Source: a virus. Taken from it: a stretch of 47,974 bases of DNA. Within the stretch, counting starts at the first letter, position 1; each line of letters opens with the position of its first letter. Under the pieces are notes generated by a model that worked only from the letters and a program-made list of their open reading frames with translations, was not told where the DNA came from and searched no databases. The position numbers and the translations under genes are program-made. Positions 46,453 through 47,974 of the stretch are shown piece by piece. The stretch is taken from positions 1-47,974 of IMG/VR virus record IMGVR_UViG_3300044729_002597. One strand, given 5' to 3'.

Positions 46453-46706
46453 GGCTGAGGTAATTGGTCGGGTGGGCTGACGCAATACCAAGCGGTCATC
46501 ATGCTTCGCCCGGTATCACGCACACCACGCCATTGGGTGTTCTTGGGCTTGGCCACACTGCGCAGCCTGGCAAGCCCGCTGGGTTCAATCTTGTCCACCG
46601 TCCAATCTTTCAGTCGCGGTGATCGCCAAACGTCGCCAAGGCGGAAACGGTCGGCAGGGGGTGGGGTTTCGGTTGTGGGGTTCATTAACCGGTCAGGGGT
46701 CAGCAT
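46449..46706 (-). CDS. Hypothetical protein (85 aa)
   Basis: The segment FRLGDVWRSPRLKDWTVDKI followed by VAKPKNTQWRGVRDTGRSMM suggests a small beta-barrel-like protein, but no family was recognised. It is coupled to the next gene by ATGA. Confidence 0.55.
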   Translation of the reverse strand: MLTPDRLMNPTTETPPPADRFRLGDVWRSPRLKDWTVDKIEPSGLARLRSVAKPKNTQWRGVRDTGRSMMTAWYCVSPPDQLPQP

Positions 46707-46709
46707 GGT

Positions 46710-47003
46710 TTAATCTTCAAGGGAAAATGAAAAGTCAGTCCACAAGGCAACCGGATCAATACCGCTGCCATCTGGCACGTCCTGCGGGCACCACAAGGCG
46801 GCGTCTACCGGCAGCCGTCCGTCTAGTTGCCGGTAGCGGCGAACTGACCATTGCGTAAAGTCTTCGGCCAGGTAAGGCGGTGAGTTGCCGGGATCGGATT
46901 GCATGGCCAACGCTTTGGCCTTGCCCCTGGTTTCCGTAAACACATAGCCGACGTACTCATCCCCAACGGGGCGAGCTTGGAAGCAAAGCGCGGGGGTGGT
47001 CAT
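46710..47003 (-). CDS. Hypothetical protein (97 aa)
   Basis: The pattern CFQARPVGDEYVGYVFTETR, then KALAMQSDP, then RRYRQLDG is seen in small phage proteins that describe no known domain. ATGA overlap at its start with the 131-aa gene. Confidence 0.55.
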   Translation of the reverse strand: MTTPALCFQARPVGDEYVGYVFTETRGKAKALAMQSDPGNSPPYLAEDFTQWSVRRYRQLDGRLPVDAALWCPQDVPDGSGIDPVALWTDFSFSLED

Positions 47004-47395
47004 GGTTCAATCCTCAATTCACATTCAAAAGCAATGATCGGCGGCGGTTCGATCACCCCATCAGCTGGGTCTGGCCGGGTTCTGCGGAGGCAATCCTCGC
47101 AGCCCTCGCGCCAGGCCCAGCGGCCATCCTCGCTGTAGCCATTGCCGGGGCAGCCCAGCACCTCCCAGCCGTGGGCGCGGACGTGGGCGGGTCTTTGGGG
47201 GCTATGGCGATGAAACCGGATGCGACCGTCATGGCGCATAGCCTGGAGTCTGCAGTCAATTCGAGCCGCCTTTGATCCGCCCCAATCCCCGCCAGGAGGC
47301 GTCAAATTGGGGTCAGAAAACGGATGCACGTCGCTATCCCGCAAAGACAGCCAGATCAGCCAGTCAAGCTCATCGTTTAAAACGGGATCAGGCAT
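47000..47395 (-). CDS. Hypothetical Cys/His-containing protein (131 aa)
   Basis: A Trp/Asp-rich N-terminus (LDWLIWLSLRDSDVHPF) precedes a His- and Cys-bearing region (HRHSPQRPAHVRAHGWEVLG, then CEDCLRR) that could bind metal. No family was recognised. It overlaps the upstream gene's stop by 8 nt. Confidence 0.5.
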   Translation of the reverse strand: MPDPVLNDELDWLIWLSLRDSDVHPFSDPNLTPPGGDWGGSKAARIDCRLQAMRHDGRIRFHRHSPQRPAHVRAHGWEVLGCPGNGYSEDGRWAWREGCEDCLRRTRPDPADGVIEPPPIIAFECELRIEP

Positions 47396-47768
47396 CGGGC
47401 CCCCTTAGCTCACGGGCAATAGCAAGCGCGGCCGTCTCCTTCCCTGGGTCAATCGGCGGCCACATTCGCGGGTCCTGCCTGCGCTCCAGGGCTCTCCATC
47501 CATCCTGGATAGACGGCTCGGCGTCGGGCTGGTGGCAACCAACCCCATCAAGCCAGTCGGCAACTTGAACACATGCCGCTGCTATAGCACGCAAGTAATT
47601 GCTGTCCCAGTAGGTTTTTATGACATGCTCACATTCGGCGTCGTATGTATAGCCTTTAACCATTTTTTTAACAGGATCCAAAGTCGGCTGAAATTCGCCA
47701 AGATCTTTCATCACGTCAAGAGTGTCTTGGCTTAATTCATCCCATTCGGGCGGTTTAGAGTTTGACAT
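47388..47768 (-). CDS. Hypothetical protein (126 aa)
   Basis: An acidic helical start (EWDELSQDTLDVMKDLGEFQ) is followed by a mixed region with two Cys residues. No family was recognised. ATG 47768 is chosen; the longer frame to 47915 lies over two small coupled frames. Confidence 0.5.
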   Translation of the reverse strand: MSNSKPPEWDELSQDTLDVMKDLGEFQPTLDPVKKMVKGYTYDAECEHVIKTYWDSNYLRAIAAACVQVADWLDGVGCHQPDAEPSIQDGWRALERRQDPRMWPPIDPGKETAALAIARELRGPDA

Positions 47769-47859
47769 TGGGGTGGCAGTTGTGTGTGGGGTTCGATTGA
47801 GCCATTGATACGGACCACACCGCCAGGGCGATGCAGTCAGAGAGGGTGAGGTCAGCCAT
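47755..47859 (-). CDS. Tiny hydrophobic protein candidate (34 aa)
   Basis: A 34-codon frame (ADLTLSDCIALAVWSVSMAQ start) whose ATG overlaps the upstream frame by 8 nt and whose stop overlaps the next gene's start. It may be a small membrane peptide; chance cannot be excluded. Confidence 0.35.
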   Translation of the reverse strand: MADLTLSDCIALAVWSVSMAQSNPTHNCHPNVKL

Positions 47860-47974
47860 TGGCCCCCTCCAGCTCGGTGGCAATGGCGAGCATTTCGGCG
47901 CGAATCCGCATGCACTCCCCAGACATCGGCGTTGCCAATCGCGTTAGCAGAGGCATAGGAGCCACCTGGTCAGC
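47852..47974 (-). CDS. Partial or small hypothetical protein at window edge
   Basis: The frame is open from the right edge to a stop at 47852 and contains a helical segment (RIRAEMLAIATELEGANG). An ATG at 47956 could start a 34-aa protein, or the gene continues beyond the window. Confidence 0.35.
   Translation of the reverse strand, partial: ADQVAPMPLLTRLATPMSGECMRIRAEMLAIATELEGANG

Noticed and set aside
1-47974. tRNA genes, integrase, attachment sites, origin
   Set aside because: No cloverleaf, integrase motif, duplicated attachment core or iteron array could be seen by eye on either strand; a tRNA scan would settle the first.

Overview
The window looks like a large contiguous piece of a tailed, long-tailed (siphovirus-type) bacteriophage genome. 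Nearly every base is coding, genes are chained by 4-nt ATGA/GTGA stop-start overlaps, and there are packaging, head, tail, fibre and lysis genes but no rRNA, tRNA, integrase or obvious host gene. The base composition is GC-rich. Repeated EPEGEGPSD-type modules, a LamG-type tail lectin and a sigma-70 factor resembling cyanobacterial group-3 sigma factors suggest a picocyanobacterial host (Synechococcus/Cyanobium-like). That host is an inference, not proven by the sequence.

Most genes read right to left (minus strand). From the right: small hypothetical genes, dCTP deaminase and dTMP kinase, a helix-turn-helix protein, a ParB-like protein and a C5 cytosine methyltransferase (about 42.1-48.0 kb); small and large terminase, then a coupled run ending in a phage-encoded sigma-70 factor (38.3-42.2 kb); a portal protein (36.8-38.3 kb); a stretch of small genes carrying repeated promoter-like and hairpin elements (33.5-36.7 kb); two basic paralogues and a Mu-F-like head protein (30.7-33.5 kb); HNH nuclease, connectors and a gp10-like tail protein (25.9-28.1 kb); the tail chaperones, made through a lambda-type GGGAAAG frameshift (23.6-24.9 kb); tail tube protein (22.7-23.5 kb); tape measure and tail tip (12.5-20.6 kb); scaffold and major capsid, displaced behind the tail genes (8.4-10.3 kb); tail spike and repeat fibre (3.1-6.9 kb); and a lysis block with an L,D-transpeptidase-fold endolysin (1.1-3.0 kb).

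Plus-strand cassettes interrupt this late region: 0.0-1.15 kb, 1.95-2.2 kb (tentative), 20.8-22.4 kb (ParB-like plus ribbon-helix-helix), 23.6 kb (AP2-like), 25.1-25.9 kb and 28.2-30.7 kb (band-7-like membrane protein and small genes). Several start from divergent spacers that carry a recurrent GGCTTA element, often in pairs 18-19 bp apart, and several have an ATTCACCACC leader.

Points of greatest interest: the frameshifted chaperone pair; the sigma factor together with three families of dispersed intergenic elements (GGCTTA, GGAAAGCT, and a 30-bp repeat) that could form a phage-specific expression system; the displaced capsid module; seven 52-residue repeats in the tape measure; and two genes that appear broken (a stop-interrupted cassette gene and a frame-split small gene).
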